64,000 bases of DNA from Chitinophaga varians. Its GTDB lineage: Bacteria > Bacteroidota > Bacteroidia > Chitinophagales > Chitinophagaceae. A program made the translations under genes and the position numbers. The first letter of the stretch is position 1, and each line of letters opens with the position of its first letter. Positions 8,467-16,068 of this stretch are shown here, in pieces. Location of the stretch: contig NZ_JACVFB010000006.1 of assembly GCF_014529945.1 (NCBI RefSeq), positions 1-64,000 on the forward strand. The letters run 5' to 3'. A model generated the notes under the pieces. That model searched no databases. It saw only the letters and a program-made list of their open reading frames with translations, and had not been told where the DNA came from.

Positions 8467-9432
8467 CTAGTCTTTCATTTCCCAGGCCAGGGCGCTGGCA
8501 CCGAGGATGGCGGCGTCGCTTTCCTTCAGTTCAGAGAACAGCAATTTAACTTTATTCTGGAAGATGGGCAGCAGATTTTTTTCCATGTGCTCTCTTACCG
8601 GTTTCATGATCACATCGCCTGCCTGTGTGAGGCCACCAAAGAGGATGATGGCTTCAGGGCTGGAGAACATCACGAAGTTGGCCAGGGCAGCGCCCAGTAT
8701 CTGGCCGGTGAACTCGTATACTTCCATGGCCAGCGGATCGCCTTTCATGGCAGCTTCGTAGATCAGTTTGGAATTGATTTCCTCTTTGGTGTGCTCGCGC
8801 ATGATGCTGGGCACATCCGGACGGGTGGCGAGGAATTCGATCGCGGTGTTGGTAACGCCCGTGGCAGAAGCGTAGGCTTCGAGGGAGCCATAGGCGCCGG
8901 TACCAGGGTGGTAGCGGCCACCAGGGATCACGATAATATGACCCAGTTCACCTGCAAAACCATCATGACCATATATCAGCTGGCCGTTGGCCACAATACC
9001 GCTGCCTACGCCGGTGCCGAGGGTGATCACGATAAAGTCTTTCATACCGCGGGCAGCACCGTAGATCAGTTCACCCAGTGCGGCTGCGTTGGCATCATTA
9101 GTTAATACAGCCGGGAGCCCGAATTTTTTCTCGAGCAGGCTGGCTAAGGGAACTACGCCTTTCCAGCGCAGATTCGGAGCATATTCAATATTACCGTTGT
9201 AATAGTTGCCGTTGGGTGCACCAACGCCGATACCTTTGATATTTTCGATCCCTCCTACCGCTGCTATCAATGTAGACAGCTGTTGGTGAAGTTCATCCAG
9301 AAAGCAGTTTACGTCTTCATGTTTATTCGTTAACATACGACCATCACACAAAATATTACCTCTGCGATCTACAATGCCGAATTTGGTATTAGTCCCTCCG
9401 ATATCAATGCCCACCACTAGTTGCTGACTCAT
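8467..9432 (-). CDS. ROK family sugar kinase (glucokinase / N-acetylglucosamine kinase type)
   Basis: A 321-residue cytoplasmic kinase with the ATP-binding motif DIGGTNTKFG, the catalytic NDANAAALGE segment and LGTGVGSG. It would phosphorylate glucose, GlcNAc or a related hexose brought in by the overlapping transporter gene; the two genes share 29 bp. Oddly, the usual ROK zinc motif CGCGxxGCxE is replaced by HPGTGAYGSLE (175-185), so the structural zinc cysteines are absent although GELGH is kept. This does not rule out activity, since some ROK kinases lack zinc ligands, but substrate choice cannot be assigned from sequence. Confidence 0.9.
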   Translation of the reverse strand: MSQQLVVGIDIGGTNTKFGIVDRRGNILCDGRMLTNKHEDVNCFLDELHQQLSTLIAAVGGIENIKGIGVGAPNGNYYNGNIEYAPNLRWKGVVPLASLLEKKFGLPAVLTNDANAAALGELIYGAARGMKDFIVITLGTGVGSGIVANGQLIYGHDGFAGELGHIIVIPGGRYHPGTGAYGSLEAYASATGVTNTAIEFLATRPDVPSIMREHTKEEINSKLIYEAAMKGDPLAMEVYEFTGQILGAALANFVMFSSPEAIILFGGLTQAGDVIMKPVREHMEKNLLPIFQNKVKLLFSELKESDAAILGASALAWEMKD

Positions 9433-11323
9433 AATCGATTCCTTGAGATTTTAATATGTTTTTAACTCTGAATGCAAAAAATGCAAGATAAGCGAAGCAC
9501 AGCGCCGGAATAACATAAGAGGCGTGGATGCCGATGCTTGGGATGTCTGCCAGGCCGCCCTGTACCGGAGGTACGAGAGAGCCGCCGAGGATCATCATGA
9601 TCAGGAAAGCAGAGCCCTGACCGGTGTATTTACCCAGGCCGCCGATAGAGAGGGCGAAGATGCTGGGCCACATCACGGAGCAGAACAGGCCGCCGCTGAT
9701 GAACGCGAAAGTGGCGAGCGCACCGCTGGTGAACAGGCCTACCAGTACGGTACCTACCCCCAACAGGCCAAATACCATGAGGGTTTTAGCGGGTTTATCC
9801 TGACCGGCGAAGAAACCGATGATCTGGATAACGATGCAGATAGCATAAGGATACAGTGCGCTGACATCGTTGCCTTTGATCACGTTGGCACCGAGGATAA
9901 CGCCATAGGCCACGAAAGGTACGATCACGCACAGAATTTTACGGGTAGTTTTAGATACGTTGAATACGCTGATGGCGCCGGTCCAGCGGCCGATCATCAT
10001 ACTGCCCCAGAAGAGCGACACGTACGGGTCCAGCTCAGATTCCGCCAGTCCTTTCGGTGTGAGGAAACCCGGATGTTTCAGCAGGGCGCCGAGGTTGCTG
10101 GCGATGGTTACTTCCACACCTACATAGATGAAGATGGCCAGCATACCGAGGGTGAGCTGCGGATATTTCATGGCGCCCCATCCTTCGCTGCCACCGGCAG
10201 ATGACATTTTAGCAAAGAAGAGGATGCCGATGATACCTACGATACCGGCAACGAAGAAAGGCAGTTCATATTTCAGTACCAGTCCGAGGAGGATCAGGAT
10301 AAACATGAGGGTGATGCCTATGATGGATTTGGTTGCTTTCGGAGATGTTTCGAATGCTTCATCCTGGTCCTGGCTTTCCGGCATTTTCACGAAGGCGAAG
10401 ATAGCTGCGGCCACGAGGAACAGTACGATGAGCAGGATATAGAGCGTGTTGATTTTGCTGATGTCGGTGCTCACGTCGCCGCCTTTGATGTTACCAAACA
10501 GCAGCATGCTCACGATGATGGGGCCGATGGTAGTACCGAAGGAGTTGATACCGCCGGCGAGGTTGAGACGGTGGGAGCCTTTGGCAGGGTCGCCCAGCAG
10601 GATGGCAAATGGATTGGCCGCTGTTTGTTGCAGCGAGAAACCGAGCGCCACAATAAAGAGGGCCATCAGGATCAGGGCAAAGTAACCGAAGGTCACTGTT
10701 TGCTGGTGGTCAGCAGAGAGGGTGTTGATCACTTTCTCCAGGCTGGATTTGTTGAAGATACCAGCATATTGATGATGTTCTTCGTCTTTGGTGAATCCCT
10801 GCGGTATGGCTGCCAGGAGGTGTGGGTTGTTGATGTATTTGTCAGCGCCCTCATTACCGGAGATCAGCAAAGCATACGTGTCTTTTTCTTTCTCACGACG
10901 GATTTTCACCTGACGGTCAGACGTTTGCAGTTGCTGCTCTACCTGGAAACTGCTGATGTCGCTCAGGGTTTCCTGAATAGGAACGATCTTTTCTTTGTTG
11001 ACACAAGGGATCATAATTGCGGACCCCAGTACAGAAATTAATAAACCGTAAATAATACCCTTCTTATATCCTATTTTATTGAGGATATCTACTTTTCTTG
11101 CTGCAGATGCCAGATACAGGATGAGGGAGCCGATAAAGTAGGCACTGTAAAAGGAGAAGTCAATCAGCTGAGACTCAAGTTGGGTAAGGTTGAAGTGAGA
11201 TTTACAGAAAGGGATAAATATACTGTTGGATGCAGCCAGGAAACCCCAGAAAAAGAACACCAGTATAAGCACAAAAAACGACGGGTGTGTACTTTGTGCG
11301 CCTTGCTTTGTTTGCTGAGCCAT
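9404..11323 (-). CDS. FHS-type sugar:H+ symporter (MFS) with enlarged loop and extra membrane segments
   Basis: First gene of the minus-strand cluster, 639 residues against about 420-440 for usual FucP/GlcP-like FHS transporters. Family sequences are clear: FFFWGFLAASNSIFIPF in TM1, LQQTAANPFA, GGINSFGTTIGP and a late MWPSIFALSIGGLG. About 100 polar residues (108-208) are inserted after the third hydrophobic segment, and two extra hydrophobic stretches (about 335-371) lie between the two halves, suggesting 14 segments. The likely substrate is GlcNAc or a related hexose, judged from the ROK kinase, GH20 and NagB neighbours. The 29-bp overlap with the kinase gene suggests translational coupling. 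Confidence 0.9.
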   Translation of the reverse strand: MAQQTKQGAQSTHPSFFVLILVFFFWGFLAASNSIFIPFCKSHFNLTQLESQLIDFSFYSAYFIGSLILYLASAARKVDILNKIGYKKGIIYGLLISVLGSAIMIPCVNKEKIVPIQETLSDISSFQVEQQLQTSDRQVKIRREKEKDTYALLISGNEGADKYINNPHLLAAIPQGFTKDEEHHQYAGIFNKSSLEKVINTLSADHQQTVTFGYFALILMALFIVALGFSLQQTAANPFAILLGDPAKGSHRLNLAGGINSFGTTIGPIIVSMLLFGNIKGGDVSTDISKINTLYILLIVLFLVAAAIFAFVKMPESQDQDEAFETSPKATKSIIGITLMFILILLGLVLKYELPFFVAGIVGIIGILFFAKMSSAGGSEGWGAMKYPQLTLGMLAIFIYVGVEVTIASNLGALLKHPGFLTPKGLAESELDPYVSLFWGSMMIGRWTGAISVFNVSKTTRKILCVIVPFVAYGVILGANVIKGNDVSALYPYAICIVIQIIGFFAGQDKPAKTLMVFGLLGVGTVLVGLFTSGALATFAFISGGLFCSVMWPSIFALSIGGLGKYTGQGSAFLIMMILGGSLVPPVQGGLADIPSIGIHASYVIPALCFAYLAFFAFRVKNILKSQGIDYESATSGGH

Positions 11324-11424
11324 AAACGTGTTAAGTTACAATGAAATTTTGCCGGATAAATGTATAATATTTTTTTAAGGAATTTCTAAAAAACCGAATA
11401 AACCGTTGCATTTTTTTTCGATAG

Positions 11425-11436
11425 TAAAACGTTTTA
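11425..11436. promoter_or_regulatory. Perfect 12-bp palindrome, candidate LacI-type operator
   Basis: TAAAACGTTTTA is a perfect palindrome with a central CG, in the 195-bp gap between two divergent sugar transporter genes. It lies where the -7 region of the rightward promoter is expected (a TTG at 11406-11408 would be its -33). A shorter version precedes nagB at 2111-2123. A LacI/GalR-family repressor is plausible but not encoded nearby. Confidence 0.45.
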
Positions 11437-11518
11437 GCTAATATATTTATGAATTATAGCATAAAATATAACGGAGTTTCACTATGTTCGCGTTTATCTA
11501 AAAATCAAACAGACAGCT

Positions 11519-12838
11519 ATGTCCAACCAAACAGCAACAATGAATATACCCAAACAGGCGGGGTACGGCCAGGCGATGGCGATCATCTGTATTTTGTTTT
11601 TCGTGTTCGGCTTTGTTACCTGGCTTAATGGAACGCTGATCCAGTTTTTCCAGATTGTGTGTGAACTGAACGTGTCGCAGGCGCTGCTGGTAACAATGGC
11701 CTTTTTCATGGCTTATTTCTTTTTATCGATCCCTTCCTCTTTTATCCTGAACAAAACAGGGTTTAAAAATGGTATGGCGTTAGGGCTGCTGATCATCGCG
11801 ATCGGTTCGCTGGTATTCATCCCTGCGGCTAACGCCCGTAGCTTTGGTATGTTCCTCACCGGCCTGTTTATTCAGGGGGCGGGACTGGCATTGCTGCAAA
11901 CAGCTTCTAACCCGTACGCCAGTATTATTGGTCCCAAGGAAAGCGCTGCCAAACGTATTTCTATTTTGGGCATCTGTAACAAAACTGCCGGCGCGCTGGC
12001 TCCGCTCATCCTCGGCTCTATCATCCTGAAAGGTGCAGAGAAACTGGAGGCAGACATCGCTGCGGCAGTAGATCCTGTACAGAAATCAGCGCTGCTCGAC
12101 AGCCTGGCTTCCCGTGTGATCAGCCCTTACGTGGCGATCGCCATTGTACTCACCATCCTCGCTTTCCTGCTGAAACGTTCCTCCCTGCCGGAAATCGACA
12201 CCGACGCAGAAGACGCGACCACTGCGGCTTCCACTAACGGAAAAACCAGCGTGTTCCAATTCCCGCAACTGGTGCTGGGCGTGATCTGTATTTTCATGTA
12301 TGTAGGCGTGGAAGTAATGGCCGGCGACGTGATCGGTCAGTATGGTAAAGCACTGGGCATGAGCATCGCAGACACCCGCTACTTCACCACTTTCACCCTG
12401 GTGGCCATGCTGGCAGGTTATGTGATTGGTATCGCTACCATTCCGAAATACCTCACCGGTAAAAAAGGTCTCCAGATCTCCGCTGTACTGGGCGTATTCT
12501 TCACCATCGGCGCTTACCTGAACACCGGCTTCTCTGCGGTGACTTTCATCGCGTTGCTGGGTCTGGCCAACGCACTGATGTGGCCTGCTATCTTCCCGAT
12601 GGCTATCGACGGCCTGGGCCGCTTCACCAAAATCGGTTCCGCCCTCCTCGTGATGGGTATCGCCGGCGGTGGCGTCATCCCACAGATCTACAGTGGTATG
12701 TTCGATCAGCACAGCATGTTCAGCTTCCTGTACAGCAGCAGCATCGACTTCAGACATGCGTTCCTGTATTGCATGGTGCCCTGTTATCTCTACATCCTGT
12801 TCTACTCACTGGTAGGAGACAAGATCGGCAGAAAATAA
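11519..12838 (+). CDS. Glucose/galactose FHS-type MFS transporter
   Basis: A 439-residue, 12-segment transporter of the FHS family (GluP/GlcP type). FFVFGFVTWLNGTLIQFFQ in TM1, LQTASNPYA, FMYVGVEV and ALMWPAIFPMAIDGLG are hallmark sequences. It lacks the large insertions of its divergent neighbour, so the two paralogues probably have different substrates. It is followed after a hairpin by galactokinase on the same strand, which points to galactose or glucose as substrate. A perfect 12-bp palindrome upstream suggests repression by a LacI-type regulator. Confidence 0.9.
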   Translation: MSNQTATMNIPKQAGYGQAMAIICILFFVFGFVTWLNGTLIQFFQIVCELNVSQALLVTMAFFMAYFFLSIPSSFILNKTGFKNGMALGLLIIAIGSLVFIPAANARSFGMFLTGLFIQGAGLALLQTASNPYASIIGPKESAAKRISILGICNKTAGALAPLILGSIILKGAEKLEADIAAAVDPVQKSALLDSLASRVISPYVAIAIVLTILAFLLKRSSLPEIDTDAEDATTAASTNGKTSVFQFPQLVLGVICIFMYVGVEVMAGDVIGQYGKALGMSIADTRYFTTFTLVAMLAGYVIGIATIPKYLTGKKGLQISAVLGVFFTIGAYLNTGFSAVTFIALLGLANALMWPAIFPMAIDGLGRFTKIGSALLVMGIAGGGVIPQIYSGMFDQHSMFSFLYSSSIDFRHAFLYCMVPCYLYILFYSLVGDKIGRK

Positions 12839-12902
12839 GTCCTGCATCAACCTGAAAAATAACAACACCCGGGGGCTATTCCAGGGATAGTAAATGATAT
12901 AT

Positions 12903-12941
12903 AACAGCAGCGGTCTATGCAGGCCGCTGCTGTTGTCCTTT
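12903..12941 (+). terminator. Intrinsic terminator or strong hairpin after the FHS transporter
   Basis: AACAGCAGCGG, a 10-nt loop, then CCGCTGCTGTT gives an 11-bp stem, followed by GTCCTTTA, a weak T run. It separates the transporter from galactokinase. The rest of the 304-bp gap holds the galK promoter and leader. Confidence 0.65.
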
Positions 12942-13006
12942 AACCCCCAGGGTTACGAGGCTGTATTGATGCCCAGGGCATGATGATAGGTTGGTATAGT
13001 GGCGAC

Positions 13007-13014
13007 TACGTTTG
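13007..13014 (+). promoter_or_regulatory. Probable galK promoter, -7 element
   Basis: TACGTTTG matches the Bacteroidota -7 consensus TAnnTTTG exactly; the -33 element is weak. Transcription would start near 13020, giving a leader of about 120 nt. This argues against any galK start codon upstream of that point, such as the in-frame ATG at 12999. Confidence 0.5.
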
Positions 13015-13114
13015 CACAATGTAATGAGGGAGCGGCTAACCACCTTTTCGACAAAAATCTTTTCATCTTCCGCAGAACATCCTTCTCTTTTATTGTTTTT
13101 TTTATATTTTTAGG

Positions 13115-13127
13115 CGTAAAATTTACG
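13115..13127. promoter_or_regulatory. Palindrome in the galK leader
   Basis: CGTAAAATTTACG is a perfect 13-nt inverted repeat (6+1+6) 15 bp before the galK start codon. It may be an operator or part of an RNA structure. It differs from the AAACGTTT palindromes near nagB and the transporter. Confidence 0.35.
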
Positions 13128-13142
13128 TTTAATAATTTTCTG

Positions 13143-14318
13143 ATGATACAGCAAACAAGGGAGAAATTCATCCAGTTATTCGGAAAAGAGCCGCTGATCG
13201 TAGTTTCCCCGGGAAGAATTAACCTCATCGGCGAACACACCGACTATAACGACGGCTTTGTGTTGCCCGCCGCCATCGATAAAAAGATTGTATATGCGGT
13301 AGCGCTGAACGGTACCCGCAAATGTAACGCCCACGCGGTTTTTACGCATGAAACGGTTTCATTCGATCTCGACAATGTGGTGCCTACTCCCGGATGGATC
13401 AACTATCTCATGGGCGTGGTGTATCAGCTGCAACAAGGCAATTATCCGGTGGAAGGGTTCGACTGTGTGATTGCCGGTGATATTCCTGTCGGTGCCGGCA
13501 TGTCTTCTTCCGCAGCAGTGGAAGGTGGACTGGTAGCGGCACTCGACGAAATTTTCCAATACGGCATGAGCCGCATGGACATGGCTTTGCTGGGCCAGCG
13601 GGCAGAACATTCGTTCCCCGGCGTGAAATGTGGTATCATGGACCAGTTTGCCAACCTGCATGGTAAAAAAGACCAGGTGGTACGACTGGACTGTCGCAGC
13701 CTGGAATACGAATACTTCCCGTTCGATTTCCCGGAATACCGTATTGTACTGTGTAATTCCATGGTGCATCACTCTCTCGCTTCATCAGAATACAACGTGC
13801 GCCGCCAGCAATGCGAGGAAGGTGTGAAAACCATCCAGGCGCAGCATCCGGAAGTAAAGTCGCTCCGCGACGCCACCCTGCCTATGCTGGAAGCCGTAAA
13901 AGCACAGCTGCCTGCCAAAGTATATGACCGCTGTAAATATGTGATCGAAGAAATTCAGCGTGTACAGGACGCTACAGCGCTGTTGAAAAAGGGAGACCTG
14001 CAGACTTTCGGTCAACTGATGTATGCTACCCACGAAGGATTGAGTGTGCTTTACGAAGTTAGTTGCCCTGAACTGGATTTCCTGGTATCTCTTGCTAAGG
14101 AGCGACCGGAAGTGACCGGCGCCCGTGTGATGGGTGGTGGTTTCGGCGGTTGTACTATCAACCTGGTAAAACAGGACAAGGTAGATGCTTTCCGTGATTT
14201 TGTGACGGCACGTTATCAGCAACAATTTGGCAAAACACCGGAGATTTATGTGACAACGATAGAGAATGGCACTACGGTGGAGAAAGTTGCGGCCAGCGCG
14301 TCTGATGCGCGCGTATAA
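13143..14318 (+). CDS. galK: Galactokinase
   Basis: A GHMP-family kinase that phosphorylates galactose at C1 in the Leloir pathway. Starting at the ATG at 13143, the protein has 391 residues, normal for GalK, and begins MIQQTREKFIQLFG. The galactokinase signature PGRINLIGEHTDYNDGFVLP, the ATP-loop PVGAGMSSSAA and the C-terminal GGGFGGC are all present. A longer in-frame start at 12999 would add 48 poorly conserved residues upstream of the likely transcription start and was not used. The gene follows a glucose/galactose transporter. No galT or galM is visible nearby, so the rest of the pathway lies elsewhere. Confidence 0.95.
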   Translation: MIQQTREKFIQLFGKEPLIVVSPGRINLIGEHTDYNDGFVLPAAIDKKIVYAVALNGTRKCNAHAVFTHETVSFDLDNVVPTPGWINYLMGVVYQLQQGNYPVEGFDCVIAGDIPVGAGMSSSAAVEGGLVAALDEIFQYGMSRMDMALLGQRAEHSFPGVKCGIMDQFANLHGKKDQVVRLDCRSLEYEYFPFDFPEYRIVLCNSMVHHSLASSEYNVRRQQCEEGVKTIQAQHPEVKSLRDATLPMLEAVKAQLPAKVYDRCKYVIEEIQRVQDATALLKKGDLQTFGQLMYATHEGLSVLYEVSCPELDFLVSLAKERPEVTGARVMGGGFGGCTINLVKQDKVDAFRDFVTARYQQQFGKTPEIYVTTIENGTTVEKVAASASDARV

Positions 14319-14359
14319 AGATGGATAACCGAAGGTTATTGTTCATATTGTATTAAAAA

Positions 14360-14402
14360 GAAAATCGCCCATTGACTACTGTCAGTGGGCGATTCTTTTT
14401 TA
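14360..14402. terminator. Bidirectional terminator between galK and the GH109 gene
   Basis: AATCGCCCATTGAC, a 4-nt loop, then GTCAGTGGGCGATT forms a 14-bp stem (one G-T pair) flanked by an A run on the left and CTTTTTT on the right. It lies between two convergent genes and can serve both. Confidence 0.85.
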
Positions 14403-14411
14403 TGTTCATCA

Positions 14412-15806
14412 CTAGTACTGATCGTCCAGTGCGAAGATCGGTTTTCTGTTCATCCAGCGACCGCGGGTGAAGTCGGGGATGTACTGCACGCTGCCGCCTT
14501 CGAGAATAGATTGTTCGCTGAGCGGAGTGATGGCGTACCAGGTAGCCATATCGTATACGTCGAGCTGATAAGGAGCGCCGCGTTTGATGCTTTCCACGAA
14601 GGAGTTGAGCACGTACCAGTCCATACCGCCGTGGCCTGCGCCTTTAGCGTCGCTGGCGTAACGTTTCCACAGCGGGTGGTCGTACTTACCGAAGTAGCTG
14701 TTGGCATCTTCCGGTTTACCGGTTTTTTCCCACTCATCGTATGGGCTTTTCTTTTCGATATATATGGAGTCCTGATCATCCATCCACAGGCCGTTGGTAC
14801 CCTGAACGCGGAAGTTGAGGGAGTAAGGGCGAGGGGAGTTGGTATCGTGCGACAGCATGATGGTTTCACCGTTGCTGGTCGTCATCAGGGAAGAAACGAT
14901 ATCACCGAGTTTGAATTTCACTTTTGCGTTCGGATGGCTTTCGCTGCTGTTGTCCACGATGTATTTGTGGAGGCCGCGGGATTTGGTAGCCACGGAAGTG
15001 ATGGTCATGAGGCGGTTGCCGCGGTTCATGTTGATCACGTTACCGATAGGACCGAGACCGTGAGAAGGGTACAGGTCAGCGTTGCGGTGAACGGAGTGGT
15101 TCGTTCTCCATTTTGCTTCAGACAGCGCGTTTTCACCGAATTCCACGCCACCGCCGTAGTATTGTTTGCCGTTGTTGAATTTCACCCCGCGGAGATCGTG
15201 CTGGTAGCCGCCCTGCAGGTGGGTGATTTCGCCAAACAGGCCCTGACGCGCCATGTTCAGTACCGCCATGACGTCTCTGCGGTAGCATACGTTTTCCATA
15301 CCGAAAACCTGCACGCCGGTGTTTTCGCTGGTGTTCACCAGTTCCCAGCATTCCTGGATATCGGAGGCGCCGCAAACTTCCACCGCAGGGGTTTTGCCGG
15401 CTTTCATCGCAGCAATGGCCATGATGGAGTGCCATTCCCAGGGGGTAGCGATGATCACCGCATCGATGTCATCTCTTTTCAGCAGGTTATGGTAATCTTC
15501 CGGACCGTTGGTGTATTCAGCCACTTTTCTTTTGCCGCCGTATACCTTGGTGATCATATCTCTCGCTTTCGGAACGGTGTAAGCAGTGTCGGGGTCCGCA
15601 AAAGCTATTACGTCTACGTCTTCGCGATGCAGGCAGAGGCTGAGATGACTCAGGCCGCGGGCGCCTACGCCGATCAGACCAATTCTTACCTTGGGTTTCT
15701 TTTCATTGGCAAACAGTTTTGCAGAGGAGCCGAGCATAGAGAGTCCTATACCTGCGGCCGCCGTGTTTTTGAGAAAACTTCTGCGATGCAGTGGTTGTTT
15801 ATTCAT
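14412..15806 (-). CDS. Gfo/Idh/MocA-fold protein, probable GH109 alpha-N-acetylgalactosaminidase, Tat-exported
   Basis: The 464-residue protein has a Tat signal (HRRSFLKNT) and a Rossmann fold that starts RIGLIGVGARG. Unlike general Gfo/Idh/MocA oxidoreductases it carries sequences typical of GH109: GYQHDLRGVKF, YPSHGLGPIGNVINMNRG and GHGGMDW. GH109 enzymes use bound NAD in an oxidation-elimination-addition-reduction mechanism to hydrolyse alpha-GalNAc, as shown for the Elizabethkingia meningosepticum enzyme. The export signal and the neighbouring fucosidase support action on blood-group A or mucin-type ends. An ordinary exported oxidoreductase is the alternative. Confidence 0.82.
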   Translation of the reverse strand: MNKQPLHRRSFLKNTAAAGIGLSMLGSSAKLFANEKKPKVRIGLIGVGARGLSHLSLCLHREDVDVIAFADPDTAYTVPKARDMITKVYGGKRKVAEYTNGPEDYHNLLKRDDIDAVIIATPWEWHSIMAIAAMKAGKTPAVEVCGASDIQECWELVNTSENTGVQVFGMENVCYRRDVMAVLNMARQGLFGEITHLQGGYQHDLRGVKFNNGKQYYGGGVEFGENALSEAKWRTNHSVHRNADLYPSHGLGPIGNVINMNRGNRLMTITSVATKSRGLHKYIVDNSSESHPNAKVKFKLGDIVSSLMTTSNGETIMLSHDTNSPRPYSLNFRVQGTNGLWMDDQDSIYIEKKSPYDEWEKTGKPEDANSYFGKYDHPLWKRYASDAKGAGHGGMDWYVLNSFVESIKRGAPYQLDVYDMATWYAITPLSEQSILEGGSVQYIPDFTRGRWMNRKPIFALDDQY

Positions 15807-16068
15807 TGTTCAGTTTTTAATATCGTATAATGATACGTTGTGAAGGGACTAAATTTATAAAATTTGCCCCGTGTAAACCAACCCGGGTAGGTTTTTTATT
15901 ACATTTTTGTGATAAACGGCGAAAAACGCAACCGATTGTTGGTTAATATTGAATTATGAATAGAGAATACCCGATCATCTCCGATAAAGGATGCGGATTA
16001 TCTTCGCTCAGCATGAAGTAGGGAAAAGATTTTGGCGCTGACCTGTAATCCGTAATTTATCCAGTGAA

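Noticed and set aside
12999..13142. Upstream in-frame extension of galactokinase
   Set aside because: It would begin before the predicted promoter and adds 48 residues not seen in GalK proteins.
14385..15830. Plus-strand frame of 481 codons opposite the GH109 gene
   Set aside because: The minus-strand product has a Tat signal and a full Rossmann/GH109 pattern; the other frame is a shadow.
15957..16022. 21-codon ORF before the fucosidase
   Set aside because: Too short, with no ribosome-binding or conservation evidence.
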